This document shows positions 26,062 to 34,583 of a DNA stretch of 64,000 bases, one piece after another. The notes under the pieces were generated by a model. It made no database searches and had not been told where the DNA came from. It saw nothing but the letters and a program-made list of their open reading frames with translations. Position 1 is the first letter of the stretch. The number at the start of each line of letters is the position of its first letter. The translations under genes and the position numbers were made by a program. The DNA is from Arthrobacter cavernae (lineage in GTDB: Bacteria > Actinomycetota > Actinomycetes > Actinomycetales > Micrococcaceae), in NCBI RefSeq assembly GCF_017368795.1, contig NZ_JAFNLL010000009.1, positions 1-64,000 on the forward strand, given 5' to 3'.

Positions 26062-27246
26062 ATGCAGCCGCGCAAGATCGTCATCCTCGGGTCCACCGGT
26101 TCCATCGGCACACAGGCGATTGACGTCGTCGACGGCGCCCCGCATCTTTTCGAGGTCGTGGCGCTCAGCGCCGGCGGCGGTCATCCGGAACTGATCGCCC
26201 GGCAGGCCGTCCACACGAGGGCCCGGGCCGTCGGCATCGCCCGCGGCGATGCCGCGGAACTGCAGCAGCTCATCGATGCGGCCGCCGCGGCCGCCGGACT
26301 GCGCGACTACCGGCCGGAGATCTTCGCGGGACCGGACGCCTCCACCCGGATCGCCGGCATTGACTGCGATGTGGTCCTCAACGGCATCACGGGCTCCATT
26401 GGCCTGGCCCCCACCCTGGCCGCCCTCGCCTCCGGGGCAACCCTGGCCCTGGCCAACAAGGAATCCCTGATCGTCGGCGGCGCCCTCGTCAAGGCGGCCG
26501 CGGCCGAAGGCCAGATCGTTCCCGTGGACTCGGAGCACTCCGCCATCGCCCAGTGCCTGCGTTCGGGGACGGGCGCCGAGGTCGAAAAACTCATCCTGAC
26601 GGCCTCCGGCGGCCCTTTCCGCGGCCGCACCCGCGAGCAGCTCCACAACGTCACCCCTGCGGAGGCACTGGCCCACCCCACCTGGGACATGGGCCTCATG
26701 GTCACCACCAACTCGGCCAGCCTGGTCAACAAGGGCCTGGAAGTCATCGAGGCGCACCTGCTGTTTGACGTGCCCCTGGACCGGATCGAGGTGGTGGTCC
26801 ACCCGCAGTCCGTGGTCCATTCCATGGTGCAGTTCGTGGACGGCTCCATCATCGCCCAGGCCTCGCCGCCGGACATGCGCCTGCCCATCGCCCTCGGCCT
26901 GGGCTGGCCGGACCGGGTGCCTCGGGCAGCCCAGGCCTGCGACTGGAGCCAGGCCACCAGCTGGACTTTCGAGCCGCTGGACTCCGTGGCCTTCCCCGCC
27001 GTGGACCTTGCGAAGGACGCCGCCAAGCAGGGCAGCACGTTCCCCGCGGTCTTCAATGCCGCCAACGAGGAAGCCGTGCAGGCCTTCCACGCCGGCCGGA
27101 TCAGGTTCACGGACATCGTGGACACGGTGGAATCCATTCTCAGCGAACATTCAGGATCTTCGGAGCTGACGGTGGACTCCGTGCTGGAAGCTGAAACGTG
27201 GGCACGGACCCGCACACACGATCGTTTAGCCAGCAGCACCCTCTAG
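26062..27246 (+). CDS. dxr: 1-deoxy-D-xylulose 5-phosphate reductoisomerase
   Basis: The 394-residue NADPH enzyme converts DXP to MEP, the first committed step of the non-mevalonate isoprenoid pathway. The NADPH site [14 protein letters not shown] lies at residues 10-23; [24 protein letters not shown] (metal-binding Asp and Glu), ASGGPFRG, and [13 protein letters not shown]-like ([12 protein letters not shown]) blocks follow. The ATG begins right after a likely -10 box. It is 18 bases upstream of the rip/rseP gene, an order conserved in actinobacteria. Confidence 0.96.
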   Translation: MQPRKIVILGSTGSIGTQAIDVVDGAPHLFEVVALSAGGGHPELIARQAVHTRARAVGIARGDAAELQQLIDAAAAAAGLRDYRPEIFAGPDASTRIAGIDCDVVLNGITGSIGLAPTLAALASGATLALANKESLIVGGALVKAAAAEGQIVPVDSEHSAIAQCLRSGTGAEVEKLILTASGGPFRGRTREQLHNVTPAEALAHPTWDMGLMVTTNSASLVNKGLEVIEAHLLFDVPLDRIEVVVHPQSVVHSMVQFVDGSIIAQASPPDMRLPIALGLGWPDRVPRAAQACDWSQATSWTFEPLDSVAFPAVDLAKDAAKQGSTFPAVFNAANEEAVQAFHAGRIRFTDIVDTVESILSEHSGSSELTVDSVLEAETWARTRTHDRLASSTL

Positions 27247-27264
27247 GAAGCAGTCCATCACGGC

Positions 27265-28596
27265 ATGAATCCCGTCATTCTCTTCATTCTCGGCGTCGTC
27301 TTCGTGGCGATCGGCGTCGCGGCGTCCATCGCCCTGCACGAGCTCGGCCACCTCGTCCCGGCCAAGCTGTTCAAGGTGCGCGTCACGAAGTACATGATCG
27401 GCTTCGGCCCCACCCTGTGGTCCAGGAAAAAGGGCGAAACCGAGTACGGGTTCAAAGCCATTCCGCTGGGTGGCTTCGTCGCCATGATCGGCATGTACCC
27501 GCCCAACACGCAGGACGGCAGCGTGCGGCCCTCCAGCACAGGCATGTTCCAGACCCTGGCCACAGAGGCCCGGTCCGCAGCCCATGAGGAGGTGGGCCCC
27601 GGCGACGAAAACAGGGTCTTCTACAAGCTGCCCGTGTGGAAAAAGATCATCATCATGCTCGGCGGGCCTGCGATGAACCTGCTGGTCGGCCTGGTGCTGA
27701 CCGCCGTGCTGCTCATGGGCTTCGGCGCCGCCACTGCCACCACCACCATCGCCGATGTCTCCAAGTGCCAGGTCGCTGCAGGGGAGACCGTTGATCCGGA
27801 CTCCGAGGCCTGCAAGCCGACGCCGGCCGCGGCCTCGGGGCTCCTGCCGGGGGACCGTGTCACTTCCTTTGACGGCAAGGCCGTCACCAGCTGGGAGGAG
27901 ATGACCTCCTGGATCCGGGCCTCGTCCGGCCGGGAAGTGCAGATGACGGTGGAACGCGACGGCGCCTCCGTCACCACCACCGTGACCCCGGTCCTGTCCG
28001 CCCGGCCCATCATCGGCGTCGACGGCCGCCCCGAAAAGGACGCCGACGGCAAGGCCAAGTACCAGGAAGTCGGCTTCCTCGGCATCGGCGCCCAGACCGA
28101 AATGGTGCCCCAGCCGGCGTCGACGGTCCTGCCCCTGGCCGGTGAAAACATCAGACAGGTGGCGGGCGTGATCCTGAACCTTCCCGCCCGCGTGGTGGGG
28201 GTGGCGCAGGCCGCCTTCAGCGAGGAACCCCGGGATCCCAACGGGCCCATCAGCGTGGTAGGCGTGGGACGCGTCGCCGGCGAGGTCGCGGCCATGGAGG
28301 AGATTCCGGTGCAGGCGCGGCTTGGCGCCCTGGTGGGGCTGCTGGCCGGCCTGAACTTTGCGCTGGCCGTCTTCAACCTGGTCCCCTTGTTGCCGCTCGA
28401 CGGCGGACATGTCGCCGGGGCGCTGTACGAGGGCGTCCGTCGTCGGGTTGCGAAAATCTTCGGCAAGCCGGATCCGGGCGCCTTCGACATCGCCAAGCTG
28501 CTGCCCCTGACCTATGTGGTGGCCTCGGCGCTTCTGGCGATGAGTGCCCTGCTGATCTACGCGGACATCGTCAAGCCCGTGAATATCTTCGGCTAG
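27265..28596 (+). CDS. rip: Site-2 zinc metalloprotease (RIP1/RseP)
   Basis: This 443-residue intramembrane protease cuts membrane-spanning anti-sigma factors in envelope stress pathways. The zinc motif HELGH (residues 25-29) is in the first membrane helix; GFKAIPLGGFVAMIGMYPP follows; a PDZ-type domain (about 185-275) lies in the extracytoplasmic loop; and NLVPLLPLDGGH with zinc-ligand Asp379 is in the third helix. A fourth helix ends the protein. It lies between dxr and, in typical genomes, ispG, but here an 11-kb block separates it from ispG. Confidence 0.95.
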   Translation: MNPVILFILGVVFVAIGVAASIALHELGHLVPAKLFKVRVTKYMIGFGPTLWSRKKGETEYGFKAIPLGGFVAMIGMYPPNTQDGSVRPSSTGMFQTLATEARSAAHEEVGPGDENRVFYKLPVWKKIIIMLGGPAMNLLVGLVLTAVLLMGFGAATATTTIADVSKCQVAAGETVDPDSEACKPTPAAASGLLPGDRVTSFDGKAVTSWEEMTSWIRASSGREVQMTVERDGASVTTTVTPVLSARPIIGVDGRPEKDADGKAKYQEVGFLGIGAQTEMVPQPASTVLPLAGENIRQVAGVILNLPARVVGVAQAAFSEEPRDPNGPISVVGVGRVAGEVAAMEEIPVQARLGALVGLLAGLNFALAVFNLVPLLPLDGGHVAGALYEGVRRRVAKIFGKPDPGAFDIAKLLPLTYVVASALLAMSALLIYADIVKPVNIFG

Positions 28597-28752
28597 GCCC
28601 CGCCACGCCCGACGCCGGTTGGCTCCCCCGAGGGAAGCTGGGGATTCTTCTGCGCGAGGTTTCTCGGTCCGTCCAAGGTTTTTCCAGCCTAAATCGAGCA
28701 GTCTGGGCCTGATCCGGTTGGGACCGAAACCGGCGCGTCTGTGGGAGTCAAT

Positions 28753-31700
28753 GTGGACAGCATCTGGGAAAATGAGGGTGAACCTGCTACTGGAAAGGCT
28801 GCGCACCCTGTCAGGGGTGTGAGTCAGCAGCCACAAACGGTGGACCAGGGCGGCCGGGGCCGCAGGGCGCGGGCCTTGCTGCCAGGCCGCTCCTTCTTAA
28901 AGGCCCCCCCGTGGAAACGGAGTACCGCGCTGGGGGCGGCGGTCCTGATGGTGGTTGGCATGGGACTGCCCCTGATGACGGCGCCTGCCCAGGCAGCCCC
29001 CGTGGGGCAGGGCTTCAACGTGACAGCGGCCGACCTCGCCTTTATTCTCAAGCAGATCAAGATTTCCGAGGCACACGTCCGGAACACGAACTCCGACACC
29101 GGCCCCTGCGGTGCTCTCCTGGGCACAGGGCCGGACCAGGTTCCCAACCCGATGGTTTCCTTCGGCCTGCGGACGGTGGACGGCTCCTGTAACAACCTCC
29201 AGCCCAAGCGTGAGCTTTTCGCCACGGCCAACCAGCAGTTTCCGCGTCTGAGTTCTCCCCAATACCGTGCAGGCGAAGACGGTGCTGCCATGCACATGCC
29301 TGGCCCCACCACGTACGACGGCACCGGGAACGTCGTCGACTCCCAGCCGCGCGTCATTAGCAACCTCATTGTGGACCAAACGTCCACCAACCCTGCCGCG
29401 GTCTCGGCAGCCGGGTTCCCTGTCCGTACCCAGGGAAATGAAGGCGTCAAACCCTGCGATGCACAGGGGCTCCCCGAAGGCTGCGTGCCGGCTGGTGAGA
29501 CCCTGTTCATCCCCAACGTCACCACCGACGTCGGGCTCTCGCCACCGTACAATTCACTTTTCACGATCTTCGGCCAGTTCTTCGACCACGGGCTGGACCT
29601 GGTGGACAAGTCCGGGAGCACCGTCTTCATGCCGCTGAAAGCGGATGACCCGCTGATCCCGGGCAATGACGGCGTTCTGGGCACCGCGGATGATCTGCCG
29701 CCGCGCATGCGGTTCATGGTGCTGACCCGCGCCACGAACATGCCCGGACCCGACGGAGCGATCGGCACCGCAGACGACGTCCGGGAAGCGATCAACCGGA
29801 CCAACCCCTTGGTTGACCAGTCCCAGACCTACTCGTCGAACGCTTCGCATCAGGTGTTCCTGCGTGAGTACGCCAACAACGCCGCGGGACGCCCGGTGGC
29901 AACCGGCAGGATGCTCGCATCCGCGGACGATGGAATGGGCACGTGGGCCATGCTGAAGGACCAGGCCGCCACTAAGCTGGGCCTGAAGCTTGTGGATCAC
30001 GACGTGTTGAGCATCCCGATGCTCGCCGTGGACCCGTACGGCAAGTTCATCCCGGGTCCGGAGCGGGGCATGCCGCAGTACGTCACGGCCATGGGAATGG
30101 TAGAGGGCAACACCGCGGCCCCGGTAGCCGTGCCCGGGAACGCAGTGCGGATCAACGAGGCATTCCTTGACGACATTGCCCACGCCGCTGTGCCGAAGAC
30201 GGCGGCGATGGCCGCTGACGCGGATACGGTCATCAATCCTCCCGGCCCGCCGGCGTCCACCTACGACGACGAAATGCTCAACGCACACTTCGTTGCAGGT
30301 GACGGGCGCGTCAATGAAAACATCGGCCTGACCACCATCCACCAGGTGTTCCACTCCGAGCACAACCGGCTCATCGGGGACATCAAGAACACGCTGTCCT
30401 CGGACACGTCGAGCAATGGCACAAAGGCCCTGGCTGAGTGGAAGCTTGCGGAGGGAGCCGACGGCTGGAACGGTGAACGGCTCTTCCAGGCTGCGCGGTT
30501 CGTCACGGAGATGGAATACCAGCACCTGGCATTCGAAGAGTTTGCCCGCAAAGTCCAGCCTCTCATCGAACCGTTCAGCGGCTACCACGACGACATAAAT
30601 CCAGCCATCCAGGCGGAGTTCGCACACGCCGTCTACCGATTCGGCCACTCCATGCTGACGGATACGGTCCCACGGAAGAATGCCGACGGCACATCGAACG
30701 ACATCCCGCTGCTGAACGCCTTCCTCAACCCGCCGGCATACGCTGACGGCGGCCCTGCAGGGCCGCTTTCATCCAGGCAGGCCGCAGGTGCCATTGCCAT
30801 GGGCCTGTCGGACCAAGTGGGCAACGAGCTCGACGAGTTCGTCACGGACACACTGCGCAACAACCTCCTGGGGCTGCCGCTGGATCTGCCGTCACTGAAC
30901 CTGGCCCGCGCACGCGAAACAGGGGTCCCATCCCTGAACAACCTGCGCAAGCAGATCTTCTCCGCCACCAACGACGGCCAGCTGAAGCCCTACACCAACT
31001 GGATTGACTTCGGCCTCAACATGAAGCATCCGGAGTCCCTGGTCAACTTTGTCGCCGCTTACGGGCAGCATCCGAGCATCCTCAACGCAACGACCCTGGC
31101 TGACAAGCGGGCCGCAGCAAAGCTGATCGTGGATCCGCCCATCAATGCTCCCCAAGGTTCAGTTCCGGCGGATGCGGGGGACTTCATGGGAAGCACCCTG
31201 ACGTGGGCAAACGATGGGAGCAACTCCAAGACCGGCCTGGACCAGGTCGACCTGTGGGTGGGCGGCCTGGCCGAGCGGACCAACCTCTTCGGCGGCCTGT
31301 TGGGGTCCACGTTCAATTACGTGTTCGAGCGGCAAATGTCGGACCTCCAGAACGGCGACCGGCTGTACTACCTGGCCCGGACGCCGGGGATGAATCTGCT
31401 GACCCAGCTCGAGGGTAATTCGTTTGCAGAGATGATCATGCGCAACACGGACGCGAAGAGCCTGAAGGCCGACACGTTTGCGACCGCGGACTGCAAGTTC
31501 GAGCTCGGCAGGCTGCAGTTCTCGGGTACAACGGTCCTGGACGATCCGCTGTCCGAGTGCAATGAGCAGGCCCTGCTGATCCGGATGCCAGACGGCACCA
31601 TCAGGTACCGGACCACCAATTCCATCGACCCCCCGGGCATCAACGGACAAAGCGTGTTCAACGGCACCGCCGGGGCGGACAGGATCTGGGGCGGTGTGGA

Positions 31701-33792
31701 CAATGACACGTTCCTGGGCAATGAAGGAAACGACGTCATCGAAGGCAACGACGGTGCGGACACCGTCTTGGGCGGCGATGGCAATGACATCGTTACTGAT
31801 TCTGCCGGCGACGACGTCTTCAAGGGCGGACCGGGCAACGACGCCATGGACGGTGGACCCGGCCTGGATCTGCTCATCGGCGGCGACGGCAAGGACTTCA
31901 TGAACGGCGGCGCCAACACCAATGAAGTCCTCGGCGGCGAAGGCGATGACATGATCATTGCCGGTGGCGGCAACGACACGGCAATCGGGGACGGCGGCGA
32001 CGACTGGATCCAGGGTGGTGACGGCGCCGATCTGCTGATCGGCGACAGCGGTGCCCCCTTCTTCGACGATCCGAACACCCCCGGCCACGACGTCATCTTC
32101 GGCCAGAACGGCGACGACGACTACGACGCCGAGGGCGGGGATGACATCATGCTCGCTGACCCCGGGGTCGAAAGGAACGCCGGTGCTGCAGGCTTCGACT
32201 GGTCCACCCACCAGCTGGATGCGCTGCCGGCAGACGCAGACCTGACCCGGAACCTGCTCGGAGTACCGCCTGCGGCGGCAACCTTGCGGGACCGGTACGC
32301 CGAAGTCGAGGCTCTTTCGGGCGCCGGCATGAACGATATCCTCAGAGGCGACGAAGTCGTACCGCGGCTTGTGGTGGGCGAGGGATTCTCTGGGAACGAC
32401 TGGCTGGATGCGGCCGGTGTGGCCCGGATTTCAGGGCTTGCCGCACTGCTGCCGTCCGGCGCAACGGACAGCGGCAAGGTCTGGGGTGAAGGAAACATCC
32501 TCCTGGGCGGCGGCGGCAGCGACACCTTGGAAGGCCGCGGCGCGGACGACATCCTTGACGGCGACAAGTACCTGCGGGTCCGGCTCAGTGTCCGGACGAA
32601 TCCCGCTGATCCGGCCACGGAGATCGGCAGCACCGACGGCATGGAAAAGCCGTATATTGCAGGCAGCTCCACAACCCTGCAGGCTGCAGTGTTCGCCGGA
32701 GCCGTGGACCCAGGCAACATTGTGATCGTCCGGGAGATTGTTGACGGCGGTGCCGGTGGTGATGAGGACGTCGCTGTATTCTCCGACCTCAGGGCCAACT
32801 ACATCGTCACCACCCTCCCCGCAGGTGCTTCGCTCGGGGCTCCGGGCAGCGTGACAACGGTGAGGCACGTTGTGCCGGTCGAACCTGGGGCCCCTGTCGA
32901 CGACAGTGCGCCCGCGGATGGAACGGATACGCTCCGGAACATCGAGAAGCTGGTCTTCGCAGACTCGCAGCCGCCGGCACAGCCGATCATCCTTCAGGCG
33001 GTCGCAGGCAACGCCTCAGCGACAGTCAACTGGGTGGCACCCTCGGGATCCGCAGTCTCGGGATACTCGGTCAAGGTCCTGGACAGCGCCGGCAACCAGG
33101 TAGGGCTGCCGCGGTCCGCTGGAGCGGAGCGGAGTAGCCTGGAAGTTGACGGGCTGGTGAACGGAACCACATATACATTCCAGGTCCAGGCGGTCAACAT
33201 CGCTGGCGCCGGTCCGTTCTCGGCCAGCTCGAACCCGGTGACGCCTACGCGGTTCACGGATGTTCCACAGGACCACCAGTTCTCTACGGAGATCAACTGG
33301 CTTGCCAGACGGGGTATCACTACCGGGTTCCCCGACGGCACGTTCCAGCCCCTGAGCTCGGTGAGTCGGGCCGCGATGGCTGCTTTCCTCTACCGGTACT
33401 CGGGATCCCCGGAGGTTGTGTTGCCGGCTACGTCACCATTCACGGATGTTCCGACGGACCACCAGTTCTTCAAGGAGATCATGTGGCTCAAGGACTCCGG
33501 GATCACCACCGGGTTCACGCCCACCACGTTCGCGCCGGACCTGGCCGTCAACCGCAAGGACACAGCCGCGTTCATCTACAGGTTGGCGAAGGAGCCCGAC
33601 TTCACGGCCCCGGCAAGCTCGCCGTTCAGCGACATGACCCCGGCGAGCCAGTTCTACAAGGAAGTCTCCTGGCTGGCCAGCACCGGTATCACCACCGGTT
33701 TCCCGGACGGCACGTTCCACCCGTTTGAGGATGTCCACCGGGATGCCATGGCAGCGTTCCTGTTCCGCTTCGACGGGTTCATCACCCCATAG
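28753..33792 (+). CDS. Secreted animal-type heme peroxidase with RTX, fibronectin and SLH-like domains
   Basis: This 1679-residue protein has a signal sequence at about 54-82 (hydrophobic core, APAQA cleavage site) after a long basic leader. The peroxidase part (about 85-970) has distal His279 with Asp278 (FGQFFDHGLDL), catalytic Arg539 (FHSEHNR), and proximal His632 (YRFGHS), spaced like mammalian myeloperoxidase. Two short repeats, GNDGVLGTADD and GPDGAIGTADD, lie in the same domain. RTX nonapeptides (about 980-1134), an FN3 domain (about 1405-1498), and three SLH-like repeats (1501-1679) follow. Start GTG 28753 was chosen for its GGGAG site; GTG 28741 or 28819 are alternatives. Family relatives include MopA-type Mn(II)-oxidising peroxidases. 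A terminator follows. Confidence 0.85.
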   Translation: MDSIWENEGEPATGKAAHPVRGVSQQPQTVDQGGRGRRARALLPGRSFLKAPPWKRSTALGAAVLMVVGMGLPLMTAPAQAAPVGQGFNVTAADLAFILKQIKISEAHVRNTNSDTGPCGALLGTGPDQVPNPMVSFGLRTVDGSCNNLQPKRELFATANQQFPRLSSPQYRAGEDGAAMHMPGPTTYDGTGNVVDSQPRVISNLIVDQTSTNPAAVSAAGFPVRTQGNEGVKPCDAQGLPEGCVPAGETLFIPNVTTDVGLSPPYNSLFTIFGQFFDHGLDLVDKSGSTVFMPLKADDPLIPGNDGVLGTADDLPPRMRFMVLTRATNMPGPDGAIGTADDVREAINRTNPLVDQSQTYSSNASHQVFLREYANNAAGRPVATGRMLASADDGMGTWAMLKDQAATKLGLKLVDHDVLSIPMLAVDPYGKFIPGPERGMPQYVTAMGMVEGNTAAPVAVPGNAVRINEAFLDDIAHAAVPKTAAMAADADTVINPPGPPASTYDDEMLNAHFVAGDGRVNENIGLTTIHQVFHSEHNRLIGDIKNTLSSDTSSNGTKALAEWKLAEGADGWNGERLFQAARFVTEMEYQHLAFEEFARKVQPLIEPFSGYHDDINPAIQAEFAHAVYRFGHSMLTDTVPRKNADGTSNDIPLLNAFLNPPAYADGGPAGPLSSRQAAGAIAMGLSDQVGNELDEFVTDTLRNNLLGLPLDLPSLNLARARETGVPSLNNLRKQIFSATNDGQLKPYTNWIDFGLNMKHPESLVNFVAAYGQHPSILNATTLADKRAAAKLIVDPPINAPQGSVPADAGDFMGSTLTWANDGSNSKTGLDQVDLWVGGLAERTNLFGGLLGSTFNYVFERQMSDLQNGDRLYYLARTPGMNLLTQLEGNSFAEMIMRNTDAKSLKADTFATADCKFELGRLQFSGTTVLDDPLSECNEQALLIRMPDGTIRYRTTNSIDPPGINGQSVFNGTAGADRIWGGVDNDTFLGNEGNDVIEGNDGADTVLGGDGNDIVTDSAGDDVFKGGPGNDAMDGGPGLDLLIGGDGKDFMNGGANTNEVLGGEGDDMIIAGGGNDTAIGDGGDDWIQGGDGADLLIGDSGAPFFDDPNTPGHDVIFGQNGDDDYDAEGGDDIMLADPGVERNAGAAGFDWSTHQLDALPADADLTRNLLGVPPAAATLRDRYAEVEALSGAGMNDILRGDEVVPRLVVGEGFSGNDWLDAAGVARISGLAALLPSGATDSGKVWGEGNILLGGGGSDTLEGRGADDILDGDKYLRVRLSVRTNPADPATEIGSTDGMEKPYIAGSSTTLQAAVFAGAVDPGNIVIVREIVDGGAGGDEDVAVFSDLRANYIVTTLPAGASLGAPGSVTTVRHVVPVEPGAPVDDSAPADGTDTLRNIEKLVFADSQPPAQPIILQAVAGNASATVNWVAPSGSAVSGYSVKVLDSAGNQVGLPRSAGAERSSLEVDGLVNGTTYTFQVQAVNIAGAGPFSASSNPVTPTRFTDVPQDHQFSTEINWLARRGITTGFPDGTFQPLSSVSRAAMAAFLYRYSGSPEVVLPATSPFTDVPTDHQFFKEIMWLKDSGITTGFTPTTFAPDLAVNRKDTAAFIYRLAKEPDFTAPASSPFSDMTPASQFYKEVSWLASTGITTGFPDGTFHPFEDVHRDAMAAFLFRFDGFITP
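31690..32153 (+). repeat. RTX-type glycine/aspartate calcium-binding repeats
   Basis: About fifteen copies of the GGxGxDxx nonapeptide (for example GGDGNDIVT, GGPGNDAMD, and GGEGDDMII) sit inside the peroxidase. They should form a calcium-loaded beta-roll, as in hemolysin-type proteins. Confidence 0.9.
33253..33789 (+). repeat. Three SLH-like repeats at the peroxidase C-terminus
   Basis: Three repeats of about 60 residues follow the pattern F-x-D-V/M, then HQF or SQF, WL, GITTGF, and R-x-A/T-AAF. They resemble S-layer homology modules and probably bind the cell wall. Three related copies end the multicopper oxidase at 34584. Confidence 0.85.
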
Positions 33793-33807
33793 GCGGACTC
33801 CACGGAA

Positions 33808-33846
33808 GGAGCCGGCCCGGACATTGCGTCCGGCCGGCTCCCTTTT
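33808..33846 (+). terminator. Intrinsic terminator after the peroxidase gene
   Basis: A 14-bp stem (one bulged C) runs from GGAGCCGG at 33808 to CCGGCTCC ending at 33842, followed by cttttg. It is in the usual place, 16 bases after the stop. Confidence 0.8.
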
Positions 33847-34077
33847 GAGGGAGCCTGTCCAGCGACTCGGCTCTGTTCCGACGCGTGCCGCACTCATCCT
33901 CGCTCCGCCGCTGGTGACTTGGCCGGCCCCTGTGGCCTTGTGCCATCAGGCTCTCATTTCCCGTTGCTTGCCGGCGGACTGCCAGCGGCTAACCATTCCA
34001 TCCCAACCACGCTCCGGGTGGGCCCAACCTCCTGTCGTCCCCTGCCGACCGCACGGCCGGCGGGATAAGATCGGGAC

Positions 34078-34473
34078 ATGGCCGGACCCGCGGATGTTCT
34101 TGGCCCCGTCCTGGAATTGATGACCTGGGTGGGGTTCGTTCCGGGCGTGCCGCTGCTGGTCTGTGGCTGGATTATCGACAGACGGCGATGCCGCTGGGTC
34201 AGCACCACGGGCGAGATCTTTGCGGCCGGCAGGTACAAGGGCTTCCGATGGACCGACAGTGAGAATACACCCCGTCTATCCCTGCTGCGTCCTGAGCATG
34301 CGCAGGAACTGGTGACCGGAAGTGAAATCGTGCTCCATTACGATGTCTGCCACCCTGCCCGGTGGGGCTTGGGTCCGCCCCGACACGACAACACTGTCCT
34401 GATCGTTGGATGGATCCTGACCACGGTCGGGATTGTGTGCAGTTTAGCCGGATTCGTCCTGATGATGCTCTAA
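34078..34473 (+). CDS. Small two-helix membrane protein, perhaps DUF3592-like
   Basis: This 131-residue protein has membrane segments at about 12-32 and 105-130 flanking a soluble middle with VSTTGEIFAAGRYKG and LVTGSEIVLHYDVCHPARW. That middle resembles DUF3592 proteins, which have a GDxVxVxYDPxxP-like motif, but the match is loose. A TAAGAT box (34066-34071) lies exactly six bases before the ATG, so the mRNA may be leaderless. It sits alone between the convergent peroxidase and multicopper oxidase genes. Its function is unknown. Confidence 0.6.
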   Translation: MAGPADVLGPVLELMTWVGFVPGVPLLVCGWIIDRRRCRWVSTTGEIFAAGRYKGFRWTDSENTPRLSLLRPEHAQELVTGSEIVLHYDVCHPARWGLGPPRHDNTVLIVGWILTTVGIVCSLAGFVLMML

Positions 34474-34583
34474 CGGTGACAGGAGTCTGCCGATTTCCTG
34501 GCCCATCAGGGCAATTGCTCCGGTTGCTCGACTTCCGGATTCCTGGGTCCCAGACTCTTCGCTAGCGAACTGGGGAACCCGCG

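Noticed and set aside
24560-26194. A 544-codon plus-strand frame opposite the LMF-like gene
   Set aside because: Gln/Arg/Gly-rich shadow; it also crosses the dxr start in another frame.
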